DNA from: Aldrovandia affinis
Taxonomy: Eukaryota > Chordata > Actinopteri > Notacanthiformes > Halosauridae
Length of the DNA stretch: 64,000 bases
Assembly (NCBI GenBank): GCA_029706075.1
Contig: JAINUG010000114.1
Span: 434,001-498,000, forward strand
Direction: 5' to 3'
Shown: in pieces, positions 24,775-36,689 of the stretch
Numbering within the stretch: the first letter of the stretch is position 1
Layout: each line of letters starts with the position of its first letter
Position numbers and translations under genes: made by a program
Notes under the pieces: generated by a model
Told to the model about the DNA's origin: nothing
Databases searched by the model: none
Seen by the model: only the letters and a program-made list of their open reading frames with translations

Positions 24775-25156
24775 GAGGGCCTCCCGCGTGGTCTAGTGGG
24801 TTCAACATCCGACGCCTCGCCACGGCGACTGGGGTTCGATTCCCCGTTGCACCAGAGTTGGCTCTGGCCGGGAGTGCCATCAGGGCCGCAATTGGCTGTC
24901 CACCCCAGGGAGGGGGGAAGGAAGCCGACACACACAGTTCGCTGCGCACAGGAGTGGTTCTGGGGTACTGGAATTACAGTCGATGGCACGACGAATGTTG
25001 TCTCGGAGGAGGCAGCGCTTTGCCCTTGTCACTGCCGGTCACAGGACTACGGCAGTGAACTATGAGGGAAGGGGATTGAACTTAGCACAGCAATAATAAC
25101 AACACACAATTGGCTACCAAATTGGGAGAAAAACATGGTAAAATCTGAAAAAATAA
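24775..25156 (+). mobile_element. tRNA-derived SINE (GGCCTCCCGCGTGG family)
   Basis: The head GGCCTCCCGCGTGGTCTAGT and box B GGGGTTCGATTCCCC are clearly tRNA-like. The body has GGCTCTGGCCGGGAGTGCCA and CGCAATTGGCTGTCC, and the tail is CAAATTGGGAGAAAAACATG. A probable 10-bp duplication AATTATAAAA flanks it (24762-24771 and 25157-25166), although the A-rich flank lowers certainty. Related tails occur at 14645-14890, 38737-39183 and 49745-50034. Confidence 0.85.
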
Positions 25157-25166
25157 AATTATAAAA

Positions 25167-26862
25167 GAATGATAAAAAAGAGACATTTTGATGAATGTAT
25201 GAAAAAAAAAACATATGACAAAATGTTTAATTTAGCAAAATTCTTCCAGTTAGACTGTTGCAGACTCAAGCTGCAGAGCAGGCCACGGAGTCACAGAAAA
25301 AGGGGTTATTATGGTTTCAAAGAGCAGGAAATGATTTTCCCACCTGACCAAAACATGGAATTAGTGATTAGTCTGGTTTGAGAATACATTTTAAAGAAGA
25401 AAAAAAACTGATTTAAATCCTCTAGAGTTGGCCAGAAATGGAAAAAATCCCCATCTCCAGACACCCTGTTTATTTGTGGAGCGGGCTCTATGGTGCCATC
25501 ATTAAAAGCAATAATGAGAGTTCTGTGAAGTGGTTTATTATTGCCAGTGTGTGACCTGACCACAGTCTGCTCACCCTGCTAGTCTGTTGGCATGGCGACT
25601 GCACTGTGGATGCTCCCACTCCCATTCTACCACTGTAGAATTTCTCAATTTCTGCCACTGTAGATTTCCCACAAATCTTCTGTAAGGAGGGTTGATCCCA
25701 GACCCTGGGACTCATTCTGGCTACTCTCCCTGCTCAGCTAAACACAGTACCTGGGCCCATGAATTTGTTACACTATCCAAGGCAATGCAGACTGCAAACA
25801 TTTCTTATTAACATAGCTGGATATGTAGAACTCAATTGAGGTCAAGTAGGGTTACTGTACTACAGCAGTTTAACAACCAAGATTTGTACCTACAACCTTC
25901 TGGAGACAAGTCCAGTTTCCAAAGTATTACACAGCTACCCACACACTGCAATGCAAAACTGCTTGGGAGGGCTGTGAATGCTGCAGAGAATACACAGTTG
26001 TGCAGAGACACAAATGAGGAGCTGTGGGATTATCCCTAGCAGAGGAGGTATGGATGGTGGGGTGGAGTCATGGCAGTGCTGTGCCCTCCCAGCCTGACTC
26101 ACATTCTGAGCTCTCATGAGGAGGAGGAGGAGGAGAAGGGGGGCATCCCCAGCTCGCACTGTAAGATGATCTCGACTAAGACACGTTCAGGGACTCCCAC
26201 ATGCTCGCTCTGTACCTGAAGTAGGTTACAAATCGATTACGCCCCCCTAAGAAAGTGTTGGTGCCTTTCATCCTTTCATAAAACATTGACTGGCTTGTAA
26301 ATTATTCAGGCCGTGGAACTCTGTTCCATATCTGCAGCGCAAAAACACAAGTGACCCTCTGCAACCTTTTCCACTCACACCTCCCCCCACTCCCAAAATC
26401 TTCCTTTTGATGCTTTTTTACATTCTATCATAATATGAACTGAAATGCATGAATGAATATGAACTGAATATGAATGCATACGAATGAGGGATTCACATTT
26501 TAAGGAATTTCCTTGATCGATTGTCACCAGCCCTTAATGAACAATAATCAATTAATCCTTAACTAAATATATCTTATGACATAAAAAATATGAAATATTG
26601 AAAATTTGAGAAATATGGTTCTGTTATAGCATAACAAAAATATTATGAAGGCCATTTTGGTAGGATAATATGATTTGGGCAATTGCGCTCTGTCTGTTTC
26701 CACGTGAATCAATGAACTAAAATTCACCTGCTACAAGACAACAGATTCAAAAGATGACCCTTAATTAGGAACATAACATTGGAGAAGGAAATAATGTGAG
26801 TTTTGCACTGACCATCTTTCAATTGAACAATCTTAACAAAATGAAAAAGCCATACAAAGCTA
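25167..26862. other. No recognisable gene
   Basis: A (GAG)n run lies at 26117-26134 and diffuse AT-rich sequence elsewhere. No coding or RNA gene is recognised. Confidence 0.5.
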
Positions 26863-26905
26863 ACTTTATTAGCCATGTTACCTTGTGTAACATGGCTAAT
26901 AAAGT
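26863..26905. repeat. Perfect 19-bp-arm hairpin
   Basis: ACTTTATTAGCCATGTTAC (26863-26881) is perfectly inverted as GTAACATGGCTAATAAAGT (26887-26905) with a 5-nt spacer. Perfect arms of this length with a tight loop are unlikely by chance. It could be a tiny foldback element or a structured RNA segment. Confidence 0.9.
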
Positions 26906-27005
26906 ATTTTCCTATTCCTATCCTATAGCTGAGTTATAGCAATTAAAAATATAGTCCATCTTGAAATGAAAAGGCCCCTCCCTCATAACCGGCAAATCCA
27001 TATAT

Positions 27006-27281
27006 CTACAGATTTTTATTTAAGAATATTTGACACAGCCTCTGAGTAATGGCCTCCGCCCATCGTTCGTCACACGTTCTCCTAGCTACCACTGAGGTGA
27101 TGGTTGGTTGAACTTGGGATCCACCCACCCATGCCAAGACGTTCGGATGCTGGCTTTTCAGGTGGTACATTAACGGACTCGTTGTGTTATTATATTTCAA
27201 AACGACATCACAATGTTGGCAATGCACATTTTTTATTTTCTCTTGAAATATTCCCACGGGACTACGTTTGGCATGCTTCAT
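27006..27281 (-). pseudogene. hAT transposase N-terminal fragment (BED zinc finger)
   Basis: The minus-strand frame encodes a BED-type zinc finger, the DNA-binding domain of hAT transposases and ZBED proteins. The spacing is CQHCDVVLKYNNTTSPLMYHLKSQH: the two cysteines are two residues apart and the histidines end the module. ITQRLCQIF follows, a normal lead-in to the hAT catalytic region. The remaining several hundred residues (RNase H-like core and dimerisation region) are absent. No flanking hAT termini were found, so this is an orphan fragment. Confidence 0.7.
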
Positions 27282-27582
27282 GGCTGACTTTGACTGCGTC
27301 TTCTTCTGTGTAATTTAAACATTCTCCTCAAAAATTACATTGCGTCCCCTTGTGTAGAATTTAAATAATGATTTTATTTCAGTTTCAACTCGCTTCAATA
27401 CAATTACAATGACACCACAAAATGTTCAATTTAATAAGATATGCATGATCTATAAAATTCTTAATAGCAAATAATCGATCATCGATTAATCATTAACATC
27501 CCTAATACGAATATGTATGAATATCTGTATATGTATGAGATCTGGTCAGCTGGTTCATTTCATAGTTAATTTCATAAGATTA

Positions 27583-27952
27583 AGCGGCACGGTGGTGCAG
27601 TGGATAGCACTGTCGCCTCACAGCAAGAAGGTCTCGGGTTCGAATCCAGGCCGGGGGCCTTTCTGTGCGGAGTTTGCATGTTCTCCCGTGTCCGCGTGGG
27701 TTTCCTCCGGGTACTCGGTTTCCTCCCACAGTCCAAAGACATGCACGTTAGGCTAATTGGAGAGTCTAAATTGCCCGTAGGTATGAGTGTGTGAGTGAAT
27801 GGTGTGTGTGCCCTGTGATGGATTGGCGACCTGTCCAGGGTGTATTCCTGCCTCTCGCCCGGAACGCATGCTGGGATAGGCTCCAGCACCCCCCCCGCGA
27901 CCCTGACCAGGAATAAGCGGCTTAGACAATGGATGGATGGATGGATGGATGG
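27583..27952 (+). mobile_element. tRNA-derived SINE (GGCGGCACGG family), copy 2
   Basis: Close to copy 1 but better preserved: the head is GCGGCACGGTGGTGCAGTGG, box B is GGGTTCGAATCC and it ends in (ATGG)n. A perfect 14-bp TSD ATTTCATAAGATTA occurs at 27569-27582 and 27953-27966. The long duplication and good promoter boxes suggest a relatively recent insertion. Confidence 0.95.
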
Positions 27953-27966
27953 ATTTCATAAGATTA

Positions 27967-30900
27967 TTGTTGTGCTGATAAAAAAATACATATCATACAT
28001 ATAAAAAGTTGTAGTTCAGGATTGTGACACATTCCCATGCATAATGAACGAGGATAGACACATTTCTTGCATTTTTCAAAAGATTCACAACTTGAGATTC
28101 ACAAAAAGGCCCAGAGTCCTGATAGCCTCTTTGAAAGGGAAAGAGTTTTTCTGCTGAAAATACTCAGCTGGCGCTGTTTTCCTCTACCAACATAACAAGA
28201 GTAATGTGGGACTTTTATTTTCAGTGATTTGACGTGGGGCAGTGTTGCACAGTCGAGCATTGGTGTGTTCCACTCACATAGCCTATCTAGTGAGCTGGCT
28301 TTCTGACTGACTGACTAACTGACTGGTTGACTGGCTGAATGACGTCAAGATGTACTCTGTCAGAAAGAGTGTAGGTCTAAAATAACCTCATCATCCTCTC
28401 AACATCTTCCAGCCACCTGATGCTGTTCGGGCTCTGCAGATCCCTGTATATGATTAAACAGCCTGAGTACAATATCAGAGCTGTGTGAGCATCATGAGGC
28501 CATCCGCCAATCACTTTTTGCAATGGTTAAGGGGGATGCAATATGGAGAAAACCACTGCTGTAAGGAACCCATTGTCTGGTGATTTGATTACCTGAGCGC
28601 AGCTGTGGTGAATGAAGGAACTGTATTGCATTTCTGTTTTGATGGAAACCATAGTGAAATTCAACATGGATCCAATAATGTATTGTTGCCTGTGGGCTGG
28701 ACTGAGTCTAATCCTGCATGGTGCAGCAATGAGGAGTGAGAACATGAGTGTGACATCAAGATTTCTGAACCTATATTTCCTTGGCGCAACAACATGTGGC
28801 AATCCATCTTCACTCCCTAACATGATGAAATTGAAAAAGTATAATACAGTATATGACTGTACGCAGTGGCAGTACTGATGTAATATCTGCTTGAAGGTGT
28901 CCAGAGCCTTCAATCTGGACTGCAAAAACTTAGCAGAGCTCTCCACTGATCTGCATGATCTTCAGCTTGCACAGGTGTTACGGTCCAGCAGACAGCTAGA
29001 GGTAAAGCCGCCCAAAACTGTGAATGTGCAGCATACCTTTATCCAGACAGATCGCCCCATATCAATCCAATTTATTTGGATGTCTTTTTACTGCTTTCTC
29101 CCTAGTCCAGATGGCCACAAATCAGTCCTGTTTGTGTCTGTGCTCTGGGTAGACAATGCCATGCCACCAGGTTGAATAGCTTTCAATGGGAAATTCCTTT
29201 GATGTTTCAACATGGCCTCTAACAAGGAAATTACCTTGCGAGAGGGCAGTACAGTTGCAGTGTCAGTATTTGAATTTGTGTTGCCCTGCATGTCACCGGG
29301 CCCTTGTTCATTACTGACGATAGCCGGGGGGCTCCCGCTCTGACCTATAACCTCACAGTCAGGGGTGAATCAGTGAACACAGTGATTGGTCAATCAGCTG
29401 TGACAGAAACCCCCTTCCTCTCCTCCCCCATGCTGCAGTCAAAGCCACTATGACCTCTGACTCTCCTTCTATTTGCCACAACTAGGTTAGTGAGTCACGG
29501 CAAGGATTTAAATTTGATACAAAAGGCTTGGTGGTCATCTTCAATCTTTAATAAAAGAACACATCAGCAGTGCTCATAAAATCAAATTTTCCTTTTCTAT
29601 GTCTTGTGTGTATTGGCATTTTTGCTATTCATGCACTGAGCATGTACACAAATGTTTATTATATTAACAGCAGTTCAAGCATTCTATTCATTATTTGTTT
29701 TATTTGGAGCAGAAGATGACTCTCGTTTTTAATAGACATGGTTCCTCAGAATGTGTGCTTGCAATGTTAAGAGGAATTTCTATTACACAGGATATGGTGT
29801 TCAATTCCTGTGCATAAAGAGCAATAATCTTGCATGCAGGAATATTTCAGGTGTTAATTTGCTACTAGGATGATGGTGGAGAGTTTGTTTATTGCTGTGA
29901 GATTGTTCTACTGTGAGTCTACTGTAACTTACTGCAACTTTAGCCAAAGTAAACCTGTGACAAGTGATGAGATGAGTTTGATTCTAGCTGCAGAGGCAGG
30001 CAAATATAATCCAAAGTGCCACTCACACACAGCCAGGACAATACAGGGGACACACAGTGAACAATTATCTGTACAGTGCGCTCAGACAAAACGTCAATAT
30101 GATTGTTATGCAAGCTGCAGTTATAGAACTGGCAACATCTCGTATGCCAAAATAAGTACCAGCTGATATAGACGTGCCTACACAAAGGGCTATTGAGCTG
30201 CATGCCTGAAGCGTATTCCGACCTCTCAGTCCGGATGTCAATGGTACAATTGATTCATTACAATACCTGCTTTATTTCACAAATTTGCATCTGTAAACAG
30301 CGACCACGCAAGCAACACATAATCCCAGAGCACAGAACAAATCCATCAAGTTCTTTTTCACATAAGACCCTGTGCAGCCCCTGGTATCGACTTCCTAGTG
30401 TAAAATAATCATAGCATCAGAGCATATTCACATGACAGAGTTTTTTGATGCCAAGCAGCTTCCACTGCTGCCTGACTCTCTTGCTTACCTTAAACCTGAA
30501 CATTCCTGACTGGTTTCCTTGTGGAAAGCTAGCCAGCAATATAATTCCCTGGGTTCTTCAGCGGGTAATTAACATAATTATTCATGTTCCTTAAAGGATA
30601 CACTGACCTTAGACAGATTCAAAAGTCGCTCAGAGTAAAAGGTCAGATACTGGCATTGTACTCATGGCTTCAGATGCTATAAAAGAATTGCGGTCAACAA
30701 TGATCTCTGATTCCTCCACCAGCTGACCTGTTATTCCTCAATGTAGAAGTGAAATGAGGATTCACCAGTAAGTATGAATGACCACAGTCAGAATCCAGAA
30801 CACTGTTTGCTGTAAGGCCAAGCGAATAAACAAACACAGCCCTATACCTGCAATATAGAGGCAATGTGCTCCTCAAAGGTACACCAAACACTATGCTGAG

Positions 30901-31017
30901 TCTATTTTTATCCTGTGCTGCAAGCTTCTTATCTGCCTGCTAACTAATAATGGTCTTAGTTGTAATCTTAGCTGTAAGTCATTCAAATATAGTTTTTTGT
31001 GATAATGCTGGTAACTG
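27967..31017. other. No recognisable gene
   Basis: A degenerate (CTGA)n stretch lies at 28303-28340. A 139-codon minus-strand frame at 28527-28946 has no recognisable domain and a composition like its surroundings. Confidence 0.5.
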
Positions 31018-32095
31018 ATCAAATCAAATCAAATCAAATTTATTTGTATAGTGCTTTTCACAATAGAATTGTCACAAAACGCTTAACAGAGGGGGAACCC
31101 AGGCCTAGACCCCCCCAAAAGCAAGCCTAAAGGCAACAGTGGCAAGGAAAAACTCCCTTGGTAGGGAGAAACCTTGGGAGGAACCAGACTAAAAAGGGGG
31201 TCTAGGCCGGCACAGGGTATGTCCAAAAAAGACCATGTCATGGTCAGTCCAAGGTGGCTCAGGGCTGAAAGACTTTGCCCCTCCTGAGTTAGGTAGTCAG
31301 CGGGGGGGGCTAAACCACGCGGAGAGGGTCAGATCCAGGAACTGGGGTTGGCGTGGGGGTGAGGGTTGATGGGGGCAGCTCACACTTCTCGCAGGATCTA
31401 GGGCTCGGGGGCAGGTGCCCCCGAGTCAGAGGCCGAGGCAGAGAAGAGAACATGCAGTGCTATAGCCAGTAGCATTATGTAAGAGCAGGGGAGCACAAGC
31501 ATAGGAAATATACAGATAGCCCCAACAGGTGTAAGCTATGGCAGCATACCTATTAGGAGAGGGACAGAGAAAACACGCAGCCATGAGAGTTCCAAACCAT
31601 CCACACCTGATCAAGGATAACCAGCATAACAGTGGTGGTAACACATTGAGGAGGTGACAGTATGGAAAGTTTCTCACTCCATAAGACACTAGGGCATGGC
31701 CTTCTCCATCTCTCCACCTAGACTATGTTTGGCAGTAGGCTAGGCTGAAAAGATATGTTTTTAATCTACACTTAAAAATTGAAACTGTGTCCGAATCCCT
31801 AACATGCCTTGGTAAACCGTTCCACAACAGAGGATCTCTAAAAGAGAAGGCTCTACCATCAGCTGTGCTTTTCAAAATTCTAGGGAGTAATAGATGGCCG
31901 GCTTCTTGTGAACGAAGCAGTCGTGCCGGCTTATAGAGGGCAATCATTTCAGTCAGATATAAAGGTGCAAGTCTGTTTACTGCTTTAAAAGTCAGCAACA
32001 GTACTTTATAATCAGCCCATTATTTAATAGGAAGCCAATGTAGTGATGCTAACACTGGAGTAATGTGCTCATACTTCTTGGATCTAGTCAAAATA

Positions 32096-32648
32096 CACTA
32101 CCGTTCAAAAGTTTGGGGTCACCTTCCATCTGGACTATGGCTAATCGGGCACTCCTTCATTCTTCAGCAAGATAACGACCCGAAACACAGCTTGAAGTTG
32201 TGCAAGAACTATCTGGTGAAGGAGGAATGTGAACAACAACTCAAACTAAAGACCTGGCCTGCCCAGTGTCCAGACCTCAATCCCATAGAACTTGTATGGG
32301 ACAAACTGGAAAGGAAGAGTCAAAGCAAAGCAACCCACAAGTTTCTCTGGGAATTGCTGCAGGATAGCTGGGAAAACATGTCGGGTGATTTCCTGCTAAA
32401 ACTTATTAACCGAATGGCCACTGTTTGTGAGGCTATTCTCACGCCAAAGGGTGACTATTTTGAGGAATCCAAGATTCAATTTTCAATATAATTTTCTTGA
32501 ACATTTATTTGATGTTCATTTTGTTCATTGTTACATGTGTTTTTTGTCATTTTAAAGTATTTACAGAAATGTATACGGTGTAAAGCATTGTCAATTATGA
32601 GATAAAAATAGTTTCCAGCAGGTGACCCCAAACTTTTGAACGGTAGTG
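32096..32648 (+). mobile_element. Internally deleted Tc1-like transposon nested in the LINE
   Basis: Both terminal inverted repeats are intact: CACTACCGTTCAAAAGTTTG at the left and CAAACTTTTGAACGGTAGTG at the right, each continuing with the GGGTCACC motif. The TA target duplication is present on both sides (32094-32095 and 32649-32650). At 553 bp it keeps the termini and only the end of the transposase gene. It inserted after the LINE and could in principle be moved by a full-length Tc1 in trans. Confidence 0.95.
32127..32491 (+). pseudogene. Tc1 transposase, C-terminal fragment
   Basis: Open for about 120 codons. It carries LQQDNDPKHSLKLCKNYL, holding the second catalytic Asp of the DDE/D triad (in DNDPKH), and CPDLNPIELVWDKLERK, holding the third acidic residue. 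It ends [15 protein letters not shown], a normal Tc1 C-terminus. The paired helix-turn-helix DNA-binding domain and the first catalytic Asp are deleted, so it cannot catalyse transposition. The unbroken reading frame suggests recent mobility. Confidence 0.9.
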
Positions 32649-35390
32649 TACGTGCCGCTGTATTCTGTACTAGTTGAAGACTCTTTAGAGAGCTACTAGA
32701 GGAGCCGGATAATAAGGCATTACAATAGTCTAGCCTCGATGCGACAAAAGCATGCGTCAAGGTTTTAGCATCCTCTAATGACAGAATGTGCCGAATTTTA
32801 GCTATGTTTCTTTGGTGAAAGAAAGCTACTCTGGAAGTGTTTTTAATATGAGTGTCAAATGTAAGGTCCTGATCAATAATAAAACCAAGGTTCTTAACCA
32901 TACGACTTGATGTAACTATGCAATCACCTGCATTTAACTGCAGATTCAACTTGTTCCTTAATTTTTTGGGGCCCAAAACCATCATCTCTGTTTTATCTGA
33001 ATTTAAAAGCAAGAAATTTACTGTCATACAATTCTTTATATCAGAGATACAAGCCTCTAATTGAGTGAGTTTAAGTATTTCACCTGGTTTCATTGATATG
33101 TACAGCTGTGTATCATCTGCATAGCAATGGAAATTCACACCATGTTTACGAATAACATTACCCAGTGGTAGCAAGTATAATGAGAACAGTAATGGTCCCA
33201 GCACTGAGCCTTGTGGAATACCATATTTAACCTGAGAGTAGTCAGAGAACTCTTGATCTAATTGCACAAATTGAAACCTGTCTGATAAGTATGATTTAAA
33301 CCATGAGAGTGCCCGTCCACACAAACCAACCAGGTTTTCTAGTCTATGAAGGAGAATCTGGTGGTCAATAGTGTCAAAAGCAGCACTTATGTCAAGGAGC
33401 ACTAGAATAGAAACACAACCAGTGTCCAATGCTACCAGTAAGTAATTTACAACTTTAATAAGTGCTGTCTCAGTGCTATGGTTTGGTCTAAAACCTGATT
33501 GTAGTGTTTCATACAGATTATTAGTTTTTAGGAAAGCAGTTAATTGTTGAGCTACAGATTTCTCTAACATTTTTGACAAAAAGGGCAGATTTGAAATGGG
33601 CCTATAGTTCTTCAGATTAACAGGATCAAGATTTGGTTTCTTTAGAAGAGGCTTGATTACTGCCACTTTTAAAGACCTAGGTACGCAACCCAATAATAGG
33701 GATGTATTTATGATATCTAACATGGGCTGGCCTAGCACAGGCAAAAGCTCTTTAATAAGCTTTGTTGGTATGGGGTCTAACAGACATGTAGATGATTTGG
33801 AGGACATAACCAGTTTACTAAATTTGTCCAGCTCCAAGGGAGTGAAAAACTCAAGGGTCTCTACGCAACCCTGCTCCTGATAGCCCTGTGCTATCTCGGG
33901 AGTTGGAGTGCTAGATATTGGAGTCATTTTCATAATTTGTTCTCTGATTGTCTCAATCTTATCAGTAAACGAGTTCATAAAGTCATTGGAATTATAGTTA
34001 GAAGGATAACTGATGGAAACTGAAGACAGTTTTTTTGTCAGTTTAGCTACCGTGTTAAATAGAAATCTTGGGTTGTTTTTATTCTGGTCAATTAATTTTG
34101 AGAAGTATGATGACCTAGCTGTAATAAGGGCGTGCTTGTATTCTATGAGGCTGTCCTTCCAAGCAGAGCGAAAAACCTCTAAATTGGTAGAGCGCCATCT
34201 GCGTTCTAATTTCCTGGAAACTTGTTTAAGGGCACGGGTATGGTCAGTAAACCAGGGTGCAAGTTTCTTCTGACTGCATTTTTTCCTCTTGAGGGGTGCG
34301 ACCGCATCAAGTGTATTCAGTAAAATGTGATTTAGCGCATCTGTTTGATGATCAATTGACAAAAAGCTATTTGGGTCCTGACTTGATACTAACGATTCGG
34401 GAAGTAAGTTTATACATTTTGAAGCCGTCAATGAATTTATAGAGCGGCTGGAATAGTATCTAGGTTCCGATTTAATAGGAATATTTACCTGAATTTCAAA
34501 AGTAATCAAAAAGTGATCCGATAGTACAGGATTATGGGGAGACACAATGATATTCTCGACATCGATACCATAGGATAAGACTAAATCTAAGGTATGGTTG
34601 TGGCGGTGGGTTGGTTCAGATATATTTTGAATAAAACCAACAGAGTCAATAATAGCTGCAAAAGCCAGTCCTAAAGGGTCACTGTCATTATCAACATGTA
34701 TGTTGAAATCTTCAACAATCACAACTTTATCTGCCATAGTTGCCAAGCTTGATAAAAACTCTGCAAACTCAGAAAGAAAGACAGTATACGGTCCAGGTGG
34801 TCTATAAATAGTTACTAAGAGGAAGGATTGCACTGAGGTAACTATATCTTTTGACCGTCCAGAAAGTATAGCAAGCGATTCAAAAGAGGAGAACTTATCC
34901 CCACATTTAGGTGTGAAACTAAATTTTGTCGAAAAAATCACAGCAACACCGCCCCCTCTACCGGACAGACGTGGCGCTTGGCAGCTGGCATAACCATCAG
35001 GAGACGCCTCATTGAGTGTACTGTATTCGTCAGGCCTAAGCCAGGTTTCAGTGAAACTAATCAGGTCAAAACTATGGTCTGTGATTAGTTCGTTCACAAG
35101 AACCGCCTTGGGGGAAAGTGATCTAACATTTAACAATCCACATTTAAGATGCGTCTTACTACAGGCAACACTTACTGCAGGCTGAGAGGTTTTAATATAA
35201 ATAAGATTATGTATACAAATGCCACGACAGCCAGTGTGCTCAGATAGCTTTTTACTTCTAAAACCATTTCCAAAATGAGGGACAGACACAGTCTCAATAG
35301 CTAAGCTAGTCACAGGTTTTTGGAAGCTAGCAGACAGTGGTTTAGGACCAGAAGTCTGCTGCCTGGCTAGCGCTCTGAGAGGTCATACAT

Positions 35391-36559
35391 TTTGCTTTTC
35401 ATGTGAACAGACACTTGAAAGCACTTCCTAACTAAGTTTACCACACCAACCCAGAATCTGCTTTCCCAGTGAAAAATACAAATCATTATCTCCATCAAGC
35501 AGACTCCATCAAGCAGAAGTTCTTCAAGCAGACTGCAAATCTCCATAGCACAAAACTATTCCTATGTGAAGACAGCACATAGTACGTGGTCTTGGACAGG
35601 GTGTTGATTGACATCCTTCTTGAGCTAATGAAGCAGGCTGCATTTCTGCTTCATGAGGATATCACTGAGGACACAGGAAGAAATAAGAATGAAACATTGA
35701 AGCAGATGTAAGAGACAAGTGCAACAGGACCTTAGGTATTTAGCATCGTCTCAGATTAACAAGTGGGACTCTGTTACAATAGTGGCAGCTCTCAAAGTCT
35801 GAAAAAATGAAAACCAGATGGGAGGAATGCTAACTTCCCCCAAAAGGCTGAAAATAATTTAAAAAGTATTTGTCTCTGGCTTAAGGTAGCAATTGTCTGG
35901 TATTAGGATGGGGTGAAAAAGGTCCTGGCCACCTGAAACAGACGGTTACCAAATTCCTGCAGTGTTACTGTGACGAAATAAGTCTTAGATTTAGCATACT
36001 CAACAAAAAAACTGTAATTATGGATCAGCTCAGCATCTTTTCTCCCTATATAAAATTCTCAAATATATTTGTAAGAGAAAGAGTGGGGGGACATTGCTTC
36101 TTTTCACCAGCTGAGCTACCCAGTCATTGAGTTGGAGGAGTATAATTCATCCACATATGGCACAGGCAGACTGCAGGTGCCCGTTCAACCACAGGGGTCA
36201 CTCTTGCACAATGAGTTGTGGAAAAACTAGTTGATCAATTCCCTCCTTCCCTAGGCCACACTACAGCCAATAATGTGCCACCCTGGGACAGTCGGCAGTG
36301 GCATTGTTACAATTCAATATCAGATGGTGGGGCATTTAACTACACAGAAAGTGCGCAGTGTGACCTGATGGTGGGGCATTGCCAGGGATGATAAAGGACT
36401 GACTGGAAGTGCAGGCCCACTCTCCTTCCTCCTGAGTCATTGTGACGAAGTAGCTCATCATTAGTGAGCGTCAAGGTCAAACACACACAGACACACACAC
36501 TGTTTTCTCAGTTGGACCCTCATGCGCGCCATTTTCATTTATACAAGTCCGTTTCGACA
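35391..36559. other. No recognisable gene
   Basis: A small repeat (CATCAAGCAGA and variants) occurs at 35490-35530, and a CA-rich patch lies at 36479-36500. Nothing else is recognised. Confidence 0.5.
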
Positions 36560-36685
36560 CCCTCCATCTGTGCCCTCCACTCCCTCCCCTCCCTCTGTGC
36601 CCTCCACTCCCTCCCCTCCCTCTGTGCCCTCCACTTCCTCCCCTCCCTCTGTGCCCTCCACTCCCTCTGTGCCCTCCCCCTGCTT
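36560..36685 (+). repeat. 27-bp minisatellite, about 4 units, in frame with L2 ORF
   Basis: CTGTGCCCTCCACTCC recurs at 36568, 36595, 36622 and 36649 (27-bp period), followed by a shortened 18-bp step. Because 27 is a multiple of three, it encodes a nine-residue PSVPSTPSP repeat without breaking the open frame that continues into the LINE RT. Confidence 0.9.
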
Positions 36686-36689
36686 CCCC

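Larger units (their letters stand above)
31723..35370 (-). pseudogene. LINE ORF2 (AP endonuclease + reverse transcriptase), disrupted
   Basis: Open from just after a TGA near 35385 down to the Tc1 insertion. Counting from 35313, residues 57-270 form the endonuclease: LLNVRSL (61), the catalytic E in TETW (89), DFN (202-204, with E replacing the usual preceding G) and SDH (265-267). Residues about 510-890 form the [15 protein letters not shown], motif [14 protein letters not shown] (639-651), motif [14 protein letters not shown], catalytic YADD (731-734) and DYCNALLSG. The insertion breaks the frame after AAR (residue 888). The last 55 codons of the open frame, ending at 32476, are Tc1 sequence. 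Past the insertion the same frame resumes ([18 protein letters not shown]), meets one TAA, then continues to LLWNGLPRHVRDSDTV and CRLKTYLFSL at 31723-31998. No early ATG is present. Confidence 0.9.
31018..35390 (-). mobile_element. Rex1/L2-type APE-RT LINE, nearly complete, interrupted by Tc1
   Basis: A minus-strand non-LTR retrotransposon of about 4.37 kb including the 553-bp insertion. The 3' end is an (AAATC)n run and a TTTATTTGTATAGTGC-type tail at 31018-31070, then about 650 bp of 3' UTR containing CAGGCCTAGACCC-like sequence. The ORF encodes an endonuclease followed by a reverse transcriptase. The 5' boundary near 35390 is an estimate, and no TSD was identified. It is the longer relative of the truncated copy at 6163-8296. 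Confidence 0.88.

Noticed and set aside
24779..24850. Possible functional tRNA gene
   Set aside because: It is the tRNA-like head of a SINE with a defined tail and flanking duplication.
28527..28946. 139-codon minus-strand ORF
   Set aside because: No domain recognised and no splice or start signals. Consistent with chance.
32476..35313. 945-codon ORF as a host gene
   Set aside because: It carries LINE endonuclease and reverse-transcriptase motifs, and its last 55 codons are antisense Tc1 sequence.
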